A DNA stretch of 64,000 nt from Sequoia sempervirens (GCA_007258455.2 VDFB02000001.1:18313461-18377460); one strand, 5' to 3'. Positions 23,338 to 35,639 are shown, counted from the first letter of the stretch. Numbers and translations: made by a program. Notes: generated by a model not told the origin, from the sequence alone.

Positions 23338-23499
23338 ATGGTTGACAACTTCCAAACATATTTTCACATGTTAACTTTTGAAAAAAAATTGAGGGCATAG
23401 AACAAGGTAGCAGATAAAATGGCTACAATTGGCTCTCTCCTAGACATCCCAAGTAATCTGCCACAATTTGAGTTTTTGGTAGAACAATTGTTGGTCCCT

Positions 23500-24830
23500 A
23501 CATATGATATCCCAGAAGCAAAGATGGACTATGAGCTTGTTGGTCCCGATTCTCCCTAGTATCAAGTCATTTATGACTATCTCAAGTCCCAATTCATTCC
23601 CCTCAACCTATCCAACAACCAATGAAAGTCCTTTATCCAAAAAGCTGCATGATACACCATCATCAGTGAAACCCTTTACCAACATAGCTTTGACAACACT
23701 CTTCTTCAATGTCTTGACACCAACAAAGCACACACAACCTTACGCGAATTACATGAGGGTATATGCAAGTCTCATTTGATTGGTCCTACTCTAGCCAAAA
23801 AGATAACAAGACTTGGGTATTATTGGCTGACCATTGAAAAATACAAACTTGAGTTTGCCAAGACTTGTTGCCAATGTCAGATACATAGTGATTTAATTCA
23901 TGTGTCTACATAGGAACTTTGACCTACGTCTCAATGGCCCATCACACAATGGGAACTCAACTTCATAGGAAAATTCCACCCTACCTCCTCCAATGGCCAC
24001 AAATTCATTATCATGGCCCTTGAGTACTTTTCTAAGTGGATTGAAGTCATCCCTCTTACATACATAACCAGCAAACAAATTCCAAATTCATTCTTAACTA
24101 CATCATTTGTTGGTATGGTATTTTATAGTCCATCATCACAAACAACAGACATTCTTTCAAAAACCAAGAGATTCGTGAGTTATGTGAGTGATTCCATATT
24201 CAACATCATTTCTCAATGCCATATTACCCACAAGGAAATGGTCAAGTCGAGGTGTCCAATAAAACCATCCTTAAACTTCTCAAAAAGATTGTCAATGACA
24301 TTGGCCATGACTAACACATCCAACTTGACCCTGATCTATGGGCTTACCATACCAACATCTGCATGCCTACTGGAGCCACTCCATTCACCTTGGTCTTTAG
24401 AGCTGAAGCCATATTGCATATCAAGGTTGAAATTCCATCCTTACGAGTCTCCTTGAAGGGTTTGGTAGATGATGAAGAATATAGACAGTCACAACTACAC
24501 AAGTTGGAAATGCTATAGGAAAAAAGACATAATTCCCTGAACCATTTGCAGGCATATTAGAATTAGCTTTATCATAGTTATAATAGGAAATTCATGGTCA
24601 ATAAATTTGACATTGGTGATTTAGTCCTCATGTATAATCTTAAGAATCAAGTTGACAGAGAAGAACTTGGCAAGTTTGAACCAAATTGGCTAGGTCTTTA
24701 CATCATCATATCCTCCTTTGGTTCTAGGGCATATTAGCTAGTTACTATAGAAGGTGAACAAATGACAATCTATCAATTGTCAAAATCTTTTCAATTTCTA
24801 TGCATAGCATCAAAAATTCGAGCTAAATAC
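23500..24830 (+). pseudogene. E3 integrase, broken
   Basis: The N-domain reads LHEGICKSHL and KTCCQCQIH (H2C2 zinc site). The core reads WELNFIGKFHPTSSNGHKF and FSKWIEVIPL. The first catalytic position is Asn (codon 23959-23961), the second is also Asn (TNNRHSF, 24141-24143, where E1 has MDNGHPF) and the third is Glu (QVEVSN, 24249-24251). The C-terminal part continues with RAEAILHIKVEIPSLRVSLK, VDDEEYRQSQLHKLEML, then FDIGDLVLMYN and GKFEPNWLG to about 24800. No chromodomain follows, as expected for a non-chromovirus. There are several frameshifts. Confidence 0.88.
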
Positions 24831-26325
24831 CTTAAAATTACAAAATAATTGAAAAAACATAAAAAAATCATCACCCTAATGAAAACCTAGCAAATAGGCA
24901 TCTTGGTGACACCAAAAAAAAATGATGACAAAAAAGTAAAGAGAAATAATTCATCCAAAAAGTGAAAACCTAGTAAACAAGTTTTTTGGATAAGTACCAT
25001 GGTGAAAACCTAGCAAACAGGCACCATGCATAGTTGGTCATTGCTCTACCATCTACTGTCACTCTATCTGCCTAAGTCCATAATAAACACTCATCTTTTT
25101 GACATTACCATTCCACCCATTACAAAAACTCCCATCATGGCTAATAATTATTGACATCAAGTCCTGCATGTCACCCATTTGTCACCTACACATGTCCTTT
25201 ATGCACCTGTCTAGTTGGCTAGTCCTGGACCTAACTAGGGGTAAACTTTCATCAAGTGACTATAGTGGGTATCACAAATGGTCTTGAAAATCAAAAAATT
25301 CTTGAAAAAATCATAAAAATCATAAAAAGTCCTAAAAAAAGACCTAAAAATTGAAAAATGTCTTGAAAAAAGACCTAAAAAAAAATGTCCTAAACAAAAA
25401 CCTAAAAATTGAAAAATTTCCTCAAGAAAAACACAAAAAAAAAGTCAATATTTAGAAAACACAAAAAAAATAGATTCATTGCTTGTCAAGTCAGTCATGT
25501 CACTCATTCTTGGTCATTTGTCTAAACTACGTTGTCTCTACACATGTGCTACATAAGCAAGGCTCACCTTGGAGCCCCCGAGACATTAGGTCATTCTTTT
25601 TAGTTTGTCAAAATAAAAATAATGGCTCAATCTTTGTTCATCAAGAAAAAGTCATTGGTCATGTCAAACTACGAGGTCTCTGAGTGTATGACGTAGGAAA
25701 GGCCATCAATAGATAAGGCCTCGAGGCCACACTAGGTCAGTCCATTAGGGTTCATGACACTACACTGGAACACATGTCAGCATGTCATCAAGTCAAACAA
25801 GTCATCTTCAAGCAATCAAACTACTGCAACCAAACTCTAGCAATTCTTTAATAAACACGTCAAATACATTAGCATGTCAACATTGACATGTATTAAACAA
25901 TAGTCAAAATTTAGTCAACAACAATCAAACTTCAGTCAAACTTCTGACAATCTCTGTTAAAACAAATCAAACTCAGTCAAAATTAGTCAAACAAGCAACT
26001 CTTGGTTATCCTCTAGATGTGTCCTTCTAAAGTGTGGCCTTTTTCATTTATACCTCAGGATGTGTCCTTCCTAGGTATTGTCACCATCACCAGGCAGTTC
26101 GAGGGATCCTCTGGACATTTGAAGATTGATCCTCTTAACATTGAAATTATTTAGGATGTGTCCTTGAATTTGGAAACCTTTGACATTGTCAAATATGACA
26201 TCCTTGACATTCAAAAAATTTGACACCTTTGGCATTCAGCATCGTCAAACCTAGCATCTCAACATTAAAACATCTAGCATTCAGACACACTTGGCAAACA
26301 ATTGGCACTTGTCTTTGGCTTTTTT

Positions 26326-26605
26326 GTCATGTTACTAGTTTCTCAGTGATGTCCTGACAACAAGATTTAGAGAAGCAATGACGTATCATGATGATTTTCT
26401 TGTCTTGTCTTTTTGGTAGTCATGTTACTAGTTTCTCAGTGATGTCCTGACAATAGGATTTAGAGAAGCAACGACATATCATGATAATTGTCTTGTCTTT
26501 TCTTTTTGGAAGTCATGTTTCTTGTTCTTCAAGGATGTCCTAACAACAAGATTTAGAGGAGCAATAATGTTTCATCACTTGTATTTCTTGGTTTTTTATG
26601 CTTAT
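26326..26605 (+). repeat. 93-bp tandem repeat, three copies, in E3
   Basis: Unit starts at 26326, 26419 and 26512, each beginning GTCATGTT and containing GATGTCCT(G/A)ACAA and GATTTAGAG(A/G)AGCAA. E1 has two related units (35121 and 35237, spaced about 116) and E2 has one (about 7395-7490, inverted). Confidence 0.75.
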
Positions 26606-26929
26606 AGTTGGTTATGACAAAAATATTAGGGCAATTGCACTCTTAGTATGAGTCAAGATCATCATTTTTGTGACTACTTGTCTTATATGATGGTATGACC
26701 TTGCACAGCTTGATCTATGTTATATCATGGTGTTTGTTCGCCATTACAATAATCTTCCAATGATGATTAATAATAATCATAATTAAAGCCCTATAGTACT
26801 ATGTTGAAGGATTTGGTCTCCATGTTAACATTCATGTCCTTCTATCTTGTCATCTTGTCTCATCCATCTCACAATGATATCCTATGACATACAAAAGAAT
26901 AATTGCATACACGATCATATAGGCATTGC

Positions 26930-27290
26930 ATTAGGTCCATACATACATCATCAAAACCATATACATTGCATCACATATTGCATCATACATAGTCATGCAT
27001 TAACATAATCATAAACATGGCATCGATTCACATAAATACATTATGCATATCATCATCATTCATGGCATAGCATCATCATGACATATAAATAAACATCACA
27101 TCAACATGACATCACATCATAAATAATCATCATAAATGCGTACATGACATGGCATATAAATAATATCATCATCATAATTCACAAAATCATCACATGGTAA
27201 TCATATCTACATCATAATAATCATCACATAAACATACATCATAATGCATAAATCACATCACATCACATAACACATATAGAGTGCATCAAA
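26930..27290. repeat. CAT-rich simple-sequence tract
   Basis: About 360 bases dominated by CAT, ATCA and CATAA repeats, irregular in phase. It lies in the E3 3' region just before the end of the antisense PMD gene. It is non-coding. Confidence 0.7.
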
Positions 27291-27539
27291 ATTGCATCCT
27301 ATATATATCACCTCAAAAATAATTTCACAGGATAGGGTCATGAGATATCCCAGAAAATAAGAGCTTGCAGGCTTGATGGTCAAACATAAATTTCATAAAA
27401 TAAGTGTCTAAAATGTCCTAATGCAAGATAATAAAAAACATGGCTATGTTGAGCTCTCCTCATCCCCTTGAGGAGAAGATCTAGGGGATTAATGCTCTAT
27501 CAAGGGAATAGATGCCACCATGGGTATTGTAACCTGTGC

Positions 27540-30447
27540 CTGGCAGGCTGAAAGATCTATCCCTATGACATGTACTAATGACATCTCTCTGTGGTAACAT
27601 GAGAATGCGAAGAAACTACGACTGATGGATCTATCATTGGAGGCTGACTGTGCACAGACATGTGTCTTGACCCAGAGGAACCATGATTGTGACCTAATTT
27701 ATGACTGAAGGCATGCCTATGGGAGTGGCTAGACCTATACCCTGATGACTATCCTGAGGAAGTGGATCCCCTTGCACTGTTCTAGCTCCTCCTGCTACTA
27801 CCACTCTTTGACCTACTACCACTACCTGTCCTTATCTGAGATTGTGTCAAGGTGGGATCTCACCTCTCTAGTTGCATCGATTGCTCATATAATAACCTGT
27901 ATCATCCTAGATGGGTGCTAACCCTAGAAAACTCTCATACCATATCCCTTGATGGTCTTGTGCATAACCATACAAAATTTGTGCACCACTAAGGTGACTC
28001 CTACTAGCAGATCACTGCCTGATCCCACTCTACGCTAACCACCTCCATCTCTTTCTACAAAGACCTGACCTGTGTTGCACTCTCATCCAATAGACTCCAT
28101 AGATCTTGCACTCGCTGATCTATAGTTGCATCATGTGGCAGTGGTGATATTGAAGGTGCATCCTCCCCCCCTCTACCATCCTCCACCTCAGTAATCGTTC
28201 TGCTTCATCTATGGCATCATCATCATCCCTGGCATCATCCTCCTCTCCCATGTCCTCCTCTCCTCTGACTCCCTCATCCCTCGGCATCTCAACCTCCATC
28301 TCCATCTCTTGTTTGACCTCCTCCTTGACCACATGGTCCTCATGTCTCTCCTCCTCTACCATATGCTCCTCCTGCCTCTACTCCTCTCTCTCCTCCTTAG
28401 CTCCCTTAGGGCTAGTATCTAGTGCCACTCTAGCCACACATTGTATCACCCTCCTCCCCTGCATCCCACCATTTCCTCCTCTCCTCCTCCTCCTCCCATC
28501 TCGACCATCATCTTTGTCATCTTCGTCCCTCCCTCCACCCCTACCTCTATCTCTCCCTCGGCCTCTACCTCTCCCCTTTTCTTTGGCTTTGCCTCCCTGA
28601 CCACCTCATGACATGTGTGGAATGATTGATATCCTATCAATAGGTGTCAGTCCATCTAGATATATTAAAGGCGCTAGGCAATGATTTTGCCACCATAAAT
28701 CATAATCTACTATGGTGCCTAGATCAGGCACCCCTCCACTCCATCCCCACTGCTACACTACCAGCCCATCAATCTACTACTCTGCAAATGGCATGGATAT
28801 GAGTGGACCCCATGCTGACTCTCTAGACTATTTGGCATACTCGGATGTACCCATAGGAACACCCTACTTCTCACCAAATTGTTGTAGTACCGTTTGAGGT
28901 AGGTACATCTCTATGATTAGCTAACTCTAGATAGTCTTGCCAATCAAGTATCTAAACTACTTGCAAAAACTAAGATGATCAGCCTCATCCTCCCACTTCC
29001 TGAAGTCCGTGTATGGCCTCCAGATGAAAGATAACATGTTTTCAATCCTATCCCTCTAGTAGCCTATCTCACGAACTCAAGTTTGTTGCAAAGTGTTTGT
29101 ATAATAATCATCATATGGCATGCCATCCACTAGCTATGATCTCTAGATAGGTGGATGAAAGATAGCAACATGCTCCCACACTTAGATCATCAGGAGTGTG
29201 ATCCTATAGCCAATTCTTTGCACTCTCCTATGGGCCACCTCATGTAACTAATGATATAGCATCCCAATAGGCAAGGACCCCAGGCATACACAGCCCTATC
29301 CCATCTCATCCCGATGAGTACATCACCCCAGCCAATGGGAAATCCATGTCGTCAATGGTTTGGAATCTGTACAACTTCAATCAATGTAACTAAATGGTCA
29401 TCAAATTTCCCATAATGCTCCACCATGAACTCCTAGTAGATCTCATATCCCTCGATCCCCAACCTTGCACCCTAGTCATGATAATAGGTTGTGAATGTCT
29501 GATACCCATGTTGTGGGTCATATACTATCTACTCTCCTTGGATTGGCAGGTGAAGGATTTGATACACATCCTCAAAGGTGATAGTAGCCTCCCCCATCGG
29601 TGAATGGAAGGAGAAGGTCTCTGAATGCCTTCCCTCATAAAGTGTAGTTAGAAGCCCCCTATTTTCCTAGATAATAGGCATATAGGCGACATAGTATAGT
29701 CCCAATTGCATCAATCGTCATCACTCTCTCTCCCGCAATTGGTCCCGAAATCTATAATTTGATGGCCTACTCTCATGTGTATAAATGGGCTCTAACTATG
29801 TCTACACATGTCAAAACATACACGAGCACCTTATTGAAAAGAATCATTATAATTTATCTAACTTAAAATCATTTAAATTTTTAAACTAAACAAAGTCATC
29901 CTTGGTCAAATTCAATGTCAAATTCATTGCATTGACTTCATTTGCATCACAATAAGGAATTTTCATCACTCCATACATCAATTGTGTCTTGATCTAGTGA
30001 TTGTGTTGTTCCCGCTCATGTTTGCATCATAGCAGAGCACTTGCATCACAATTTTTGACACATGCATCACTCAGTTCAAATGTGTCACTTGATTCCACAA
30101 ATGCATTGCAATATTTTGAATGTGGCATTACATCCTTCAATTGCAGTGCAATTTGGAAAATCCATCACAATTTTTTGCAAATGCTTCACACTTCATTACC
30201 CTGACCTAATGAACTTTCATGTTTGCATCATGACCCATAAAATGCATCAAACATATGTAGGAATGTAGGTTATGTGCATGCACATGTGTCACAACGCATT
30301 TTTTGTTCAACCTAAAACCCTAAAAATGACACAAAAGTGATGAAATGACAAAAACAAGTTAGGGTTACGTACTGATGGCTCTGAGCCCTCTAGTCACCTA
30401 TAGGTCCGCACAATCTCCCCATGGTGCTCAGTCACTGGAATCACCAT
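27540..30447 (-). pseudogene. E3 antisense gene: plant mobile domain (PMD)-like protein
   Basis: A decayed gene opposite to the element. In the - strand direction, an ATG at 30447 (MVIPVTEHHGEIVRTYR, then TGA) lies 83 bases past a TATA box. The clear match is at about 29780-29440: LRQLGLYYVAYMPII, LLTTLYEGRHSETFSF, HSPMGEATITFEDVYQILHL, then PIQGE. This is the pattern of the plant mobile domain (aminotransferase-like PMD family). Towards 28000 come a Gly/Arg-rich stretch and an acidic stretch (GEEDDARDDDDAIDEAE). The TGCATCAC-rich gap at 29940-30300 may be an intron. PMD proteins include silencing-related plant genes and transposon-borne copies; the role here is unknown. Stops are frequent (several TAG), so it is a pseudogene. 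The 3' limit is approximate. Confidence 0.7.
29940..30300. repeat. Degenerate TGCATCAC-type repeats in the E3 antisense gene
   Basis: Short irregular repeats of a motif near TGCATCACA / TGCATTGC every 20-35 bases. E1 has the same kind of tract at 37660-38090, also between the TATA box and the PMD coding part. Confidence 0.55.
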
Positions 30448-30529
30448 CTTTTCCAAAGTCCTTGCTCTGAGCTCTCAAATTTACTAAAGTGAAAAGTGAA
30501 AATGAATTGACTTTTACCCCTTTTTCAAC

Positions 30530-30538
30530 CTATTTATA
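30530..30538 (-). promoter_or_regulatory. Antisense TATA box of the E3 PMD gene
   Basis: On the - strand this reads TATAAATAG. The same nine bases occur in E1 at 38311-38319, with nearby AATTCATTTTCA also shared. The ATG at 30447 lies 83 bases downstream. Sequence match only; no transcript evidence. Confidence 0.6.
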
Positions 30539-30814
30539 AGGTCAACATGGCATTTGCCAAACCTTTATTACTAGAGGCTCTTTTGAAACAATTTGACCAC
30601 CCTTTTTAGCTACTTTAAACTCCTTGAAATCCTAAATCATTTGTGCCATTCTCTTTCTTATCATCAAATTGACTTATCAAGATACTTTCCAAATTTTTCC
30701 CTCCCCAAGCCAAAATTTGAAAATTTTCCTGAGGGGGCATAGATACTCTGTACCTTCATTGGGGCATGACTGTGATTTAGTTTCTTTTTCAAAATGTGAT
30801 AGGCTACATTGTGA

Positions 30815-30829
30815 CAAAGAGTGGAAAAA
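30815..30829 (+). other. E3 polypurine tract
   Basis: CAAAGAGTGGAAAAA lies directly against the TG of the 3' LTR at 30830. It is preceded by the GGGGCATGAC and GAGGGGGCATA phrases that also precede the E1 and E2 tracts. Confidence 0.8.
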
Positions 30830-32040
30830 TGTAGACACATAAAAATGACTTAGGCCTGCAAGCTCTACTTTTCACCTTTTTCTTCCTAGCATAATTAAGA
30901 CATTTTAGTTATGTCTTTAGTCCACTTTCGAGTATTAATTAAATAATTCATAATTATTTAATTAATCCATGTCCTTTTATTCTTCTCGATTATTTAAAAT
31001 TCTAAATACATCGCTAATTGTCTAAAGTCTCTCTATAATTAAATAAATTTCTTAATTTATTTAATTATCCTTGTCCAATAATTCCTCTTGATTATTTCAA
31101 TAGATAAATTATATTTATTTATTTAAATGTCATTAATTATTAAGGCTTCTTATAATTAAATAGATTCTTGAAATTTTTTAATTATTGGTCACCTTGTCTA
31201 ATTAAATAATTATCTTTAATTATTTAATTATCTTATTTGACATTTCCCCCTTTTAAGTAAATAATTTAAATTAATTATTTACTGTCATGTGGTCCCACCT
31301 TTTGAATTAAAATAATTTTTTAATTCAAGATAGTCTTTTTCCTCCAAATTTCAAATAATTTCTATTATTATTTGATTTTCCTACCACCTCTTTTTCTTTG
31401 CCAATCTTATCTCTTGTCACATGCGTTGTCAACCCTTGATTTGATTTTCTAAAAATCAATCACGTCCATTCATTTTGAATTTTCCCTAATGTTTCCCTAA
31501 ACCTAATTGTGGGTTGTCAAATTGAATCTTGTCCATTGATTCTAGGGCACTTGTCAAGCTTCAATCTTGGCCATTCATCCAAAATTGTATTTTCTATAAA
31601 ATAGAAATTTTGCTCTCATTTTGTCATCTCATATCATCTTTCAACCTCATGCACTCTTGTTTTAGGAACTCTTGTCATTTGCTTGCAATATTGTCATCTT
31701 AGATCTTGTCATAGGCATATTTACATTTCATTTGGAATAATTTAGACATAGTTTAGATGCTTACTAGTTGCACTATAGCTTAGTATTGCATGTAATCATT
31801 CAAATCCTTCAACATTTACTTAGGGCTTGTCATTGTCATTAGATTACTCATCATAAATCTTAGGGAAACATCATATTTGTAGCAAGTCGAGAAAGAGTAA
31901 TGGAGATCAACCATGAGGAATGAAGACATTTTGGTGAGATTGTTTTATTTTTTTATGTTTATCCTTTGAACTTCATTATCACTTTGGGTTTTTATGTTAA
32001 TGCTTTATCTGCTAACCCTTGGAAAATTTCCTTAGTTATA
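30830..32040 (+). repeat. E3 3' LTR
   Basis: Begins TGTAGACACATAAAAATG and ends CCTTAGTTATA (terminal CA decayed to TA). It matches 14153-15370 along its length, with a short deletion near 31000, and is followed at once by the right GAAAG duplication. Confidence 0.92.
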
Positions 32041-32179
32041 GAAAGTTATAGTCAAATATTCGAAAACTAGGGTTTTGTCCCAAAATGATGTAAAACCTAC
32101 AACAAAAAGGATCCAACTCCAAAATTACTCAAAAAATTTCAAAATTTGAGCTTAAAACCAGTTGTTAGGTTGACCAAAA
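32041..32179 (-). other. E2 5' leader remainder and primer-site candidate
   Basis: A short piece of E2 between E3 and the E2 5' LTR. It opens with the GAAAG duplication and continues the second copy of the 304-bp leader repeat. Next to the LTR (32161-32176) the - strand reads TGGTCAACCTAACAAC, similar to the E3 site TGGTGAACCTGATGCC. Confidence 0.6.
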
Positions 32180-33617
32180 TGTATATGAAAAATTTGGATA
32201 AAATAAAAATGATAAAATAATAACATGCATACCTAATCCAAATCTTTAATACCTCAAATAGATGCAATGATGGATGAATTATTCCATTGATTTGATATGT
32301 TGGTTGCTCAATTTAGCAGCATAACGTTGACATGGAGATGATAGATGAATGATTCAAGAATGATTTTGATAGCATAAGGATGTAATTAGGGATAAAATAT
32401 TAAGGTGAATGCAATAAGGCATATAAATCAAACCCTAATAAACAATGAAGCACAAATGAGCATAAGACATAAAGCATACAACTATATTACCAAATCTTCA
32501 TGCCACCATTGTTTGGCCTTCATTGCACCTTCCCCATTTGCTGCAATATTATGTTTGCCCTCATATTTTTAATGATCAAATATGAATATGACAAGACCTA
32601 AACAAATATTGAAGGATTTGATCTAAAATGCAAGTATACTCAGATTTCTACAAGCAAGAAGAAGTATGGAATCCTAAATTTTGAAGCATGAAGTATGAAG
32701 AAGTGATGAAGTCAGGAGATGATCAAAGTCCCCAAATGAAGTTGGAATTTCCTTTTTATAAAAAAAATTAATTTTAGATGAATGGCCAGGATTGAGAGTT
32801 TGAAAAAGCCCTAAGATCAAAGGTTGAATTGCATGTGATAACCAACAATTAGGGTTAGGGAAAAATTAGGTTAAAATTTGAAATGAATGGCAGTAATTTG
32901 ATTTTGGAAAAATCAAATAAAAGGTCAAGAATGCATGTGACAAGAAGATAGTGGGCACGAAAAAATGATACTATTGGAGAATCAAATAAGAATTTAAAAT
33001 TATTTGATTCAAGAGGTGATGTTGACCTTTGGAATTAAAAATTAATTTAATTCAAGAGTAGTGGAGTCACATGATAGTAAATAATTATTTCAAATTATTT
33101 ACTTGGTGGGAAAATAGAAAGTCAACAAATTTAAATAAATGCTTTATTTAAAATTACAAGAAAAGTCTATATATGATAATTAAATAATTAATACTAATTA
33201 TTTAATTATGGATGAAATGGATAAGGTGAACAATAATGAAATAAAATCATAAGAATTTATTTAATTATAAAAAGACATAAGGAATTAATGACATATTTAA
33301 ATAAATAAATAAAGTTTATTTATTTAAATAATCGGGAGGAAATAGTAAACAAATAATAATTAAATAAATTTAGGAATTTATTTAATTATTGAAAGACATT
33401 GGAAATTAGCTACGTAAATTTATATAAAATAAATATACTTTTATTTATTTAAATATTCAGGAGGAATAAGAAATATGAATTAATTAAATAATTGAGAATT
33501 ATTTAATTAATAGTTAAATTTGGACTATAGGACATAATTTAAATATTTTAATTATGTTGAGAAGAAATATGTAGAAAAATACAGTCTGCAGGCCTAGGTC
33601 AATTTTATGTGTCTACA
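32180..33617 (-). repeat. E2 5' LTR
   Basis: Read on the - strand it starts TGTAGACACATAAAATTG at 33617 and ends TTTTTCATATACA at 32180, with TG...CA termini. It is a direct repeat of 5510-6903. The first 48 bases on the + strand have no counterpart in the left copy, which is truncated there. No PPT lies outside it, as expected for a 5' LTR. Confidence 0.85.
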
Positions 33618-35590
33618 GTTCTACATAGATTTTGAAAGCCTTGTCTTAAACATCAAAAATACAAAAATCAAAAATCAAAAATCAAAATAATCATTACCTA
33701 GGTGAAAATATGGCAAACATGCATCTTGGTAACATAAAGAAAAAATCAAAAAATAAGTAAAGAGAAATAAGTCGTCCAATAGTGAAAACCACTTTGATGG
33801 CACTTTAGATGAGTACCATGGTGAAAACTGGGCAACAAGCACCATGTGTAGTTGACTCTACTTCTTTTTCTACCATAATTCCAACCTGACTTTTCGGTCA
33901 TATCACCTATCTTTCCAATCAACCACCTATACATACCACTCATAATAAATAGTTGCCCTTTACATAACTTGGAATGATTGACATCGAGCACACTTCGCAT
34001 CCCAATTCCATCCTATTCATAATAAATTGGTCTTATACCAGACTTGGGGGTAGGCACTTCACTTACATCATTTTTTTTATGGTAGTTGTTCTAAGGGCAT
34101 AAAACCAATACAAAAAAAAAATCACAAAATGTCCTAAAATAAATCCAATTTAAACATCAAAAAATTTCAAACAAACAAAAAAATCAAAACATCTCAAAAA
34201 AAATCCAAAAACAAATTCAGAGTCAGTCACACCAATTAGTCTTTGTCATTGTCAAACTATGTTGCCTCTATGACTGGACATAGGCAAGGCCATCTATTGA
34301 TGTTCCCCTAAGCATTAGGTTAGTATTTTTAGGTTTGTTTGTATAAAATCATGACTCAGTCCCTTATCTATAAGACAAAGTCATTGGTTGTGTCGAACTA
34401 CAAGGTCTTTGTGTGTATAACATAGGCAAGGCCATCAATCGATGAGCCCCCGAGGCCGTACTTGGTTAGTCCATTAGATTTCATTAGATTCACTATCATA
34501 AACATCATATATCCTCACATAAATCAAATATTTTTCAGTCACTCTTGTTGATCAAAGTCTAGTTGAACTTTGAGGTCTCTATCTGTATACCATAGCCAAG
34601 ACCATCAATCGATGAGCCCCTGAGGCTGCACTAAGTTAATCCTATAGGGTTCATCATGTCATACATTGTCATGTAACACAAAAAATTCTCAAAACATTAA
34701 GACAAGTAATTACAAGAAAAAAAATTCAACAAGATCATCAAGTCAAATCAAACAAATTTCCAAAGAAATAACAAAAACAATCAACCTATGTCTTATACAA
34801 GATGTGTCCTTCCTAAAAATAGACATGATCATTTAGTCAAACAATTATCATTGTCTTATGTAGGTGGTCACATGATCAAAACCAGACGCAATGTCTTATA
34901 AGGTACATGTCTTTCTGAAACTAGGCTTAGTCACCACCTTATACAAATAGTCACATGATTGAAATCAGACTCAACATCTTATATGATATGTGTCATTCTT
35001 GAAACAAAGCTTTATCAAAAAATCATATTATCAATCCCCTAAATAATTTTGGAAAATATTTTTATTGGTTGTTTACATTATGGCTTGTTTTATCTTATCT
35101 TTTCATTTATTGTTGTCTTTGAGTCCGGTTACTAGCTTTCTCAAGGATGTCCCATGAAGGATTTAGAGAAGCAAAGATGTCTTGAGACTCTTTTTCTTTA
35201 ACGGTTTTTTGTTGATTATATTTTGGATTTGTTTTTGAGTTAGGTTAGTAGCTTTATTGAGGATGTCCCATTAAGGATTTAGAGGAGCAATGATGTCTCA
35301 TGACTCATTTTTTATTTTCTTCTCTTTGTGTTTTGTCATTGAAAAAATACTAGGAAAACTTTTCCCTTAGTATGAGTTAGGACATTCCTTGTCTGCAACT
35401 GTTTATTTTTAGCATGTGGATGACCTTGCACACCTTGTTCTATCCCATATCATGGTGTTGTCCATTTCTATCATATATCTCCCAAAATTGAGCTCGTAGG
35501 CTCTATAATCAAAATAAAATATCTAAAATATATATAACTTGCCTCTAGTCTAAAATCCTAGTACTCTAATGTGGAGAATGAGGAGGGGAC
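33618..35590 (+). other. E1 3' region with tandem blocks
   Basis: Non-coding and homologous to E3 24800-27300. A GGCCATCAATCGATGAGCCC block occurs about three times (near 34288 as a variant, 34430, 34590). A CTTATA(C/A)(A/G)A...TGTGTCCTT block occurs about three times (34791-35000). The GGTTACTAG...GATTTAGAG block occurs twice (35121 and 35237). No gene is seen. Confidence 0.65.
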
Positions 35591-35639
35591 TGATGGGGAG
35601 GTGTTGACGATCACTATGTGGAAGGCAACCTATTGTAAG

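Larger units (their letters stand above)
24831..27330 (+). other. E3 3' region with tandem repeats
   Basis: Non-coding. Blocks are shared with E1 (33650-35480) and, inverted, with E2 (7200-9050). A CACCATG...GTGAAAACC block lies at 24880-25030 and A-rich AAAAATGTCCTAAA runs at 25280-25480. Two copies of a GGTCTCT...GGCCATCAAT block lie near 25530-25740. A 93-bp unit starting GTCATGTTACTAGTTTC occurs three times, at 26326, 26419 and 26512. From 26930 to 27290 the sequence is rich in CAT triplets. Confidence 0.65.
14153..32040 (+). mobile_element. E3: complete Ty3/gypsy Tat-lineage element nested in E2
   Basis: LTRs of about 1.2 kb at both ends, a perfect GAAAG duplication outside them, a primer-site candidate inside the left LTR and a PPT inside the right one delimit a 17.9-kb element. 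The order is leader, gag, linker, RT, RNase H, aRH, integrase, a long 3' region with tandem repeats, an antisense PMD gene, PPT, LTR. It is the youngest of the nest by position. The LTR copies differ at roughly 7-8 percent of sites in the first 150 bases compared by eye, so even this insertion is old. No open polyprotein remains. Confidence 0.93.
5510..33617 (-). mobile_element. E2: non-autonomous LTR element, related to E1/E3, inserted in E1
   Basis: Two direct repeats of about 1.4 kb (5510-6903 and 32180-33617) carry the LTR start TGTAGACACAT read on the - strand, so the element runs right to left. A PPT adjoins the left copy and a primer-site candidate adjoins the right copy, as expected. 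Without E3 the interior is about 7.4 kb. The 3' region matches that of E1 and E3 in sequence, but gag, RT, RNase H and integrase are absent. Pro/Ser/His-rich sense frames occupy that place. It fits a large retrotransposon derivative mobilised by relatives; that dependence is inference. Confidence 0.85.

Noticed and set aside
26930..27290. CAT-rich tract as a CRISPR-like or satellite array
   Set aside because: No constant repeat and spacer lengths; simple-sequence drift explains it.
28211..28600. Open + strand stretch of 129 codons, Ser/Pro/Leu-rich
   Set aside because: It is the shadow of the acidic and Gly/Arg-rich tail of the antisense PMD gene; the low-complexity composition explains its openness.
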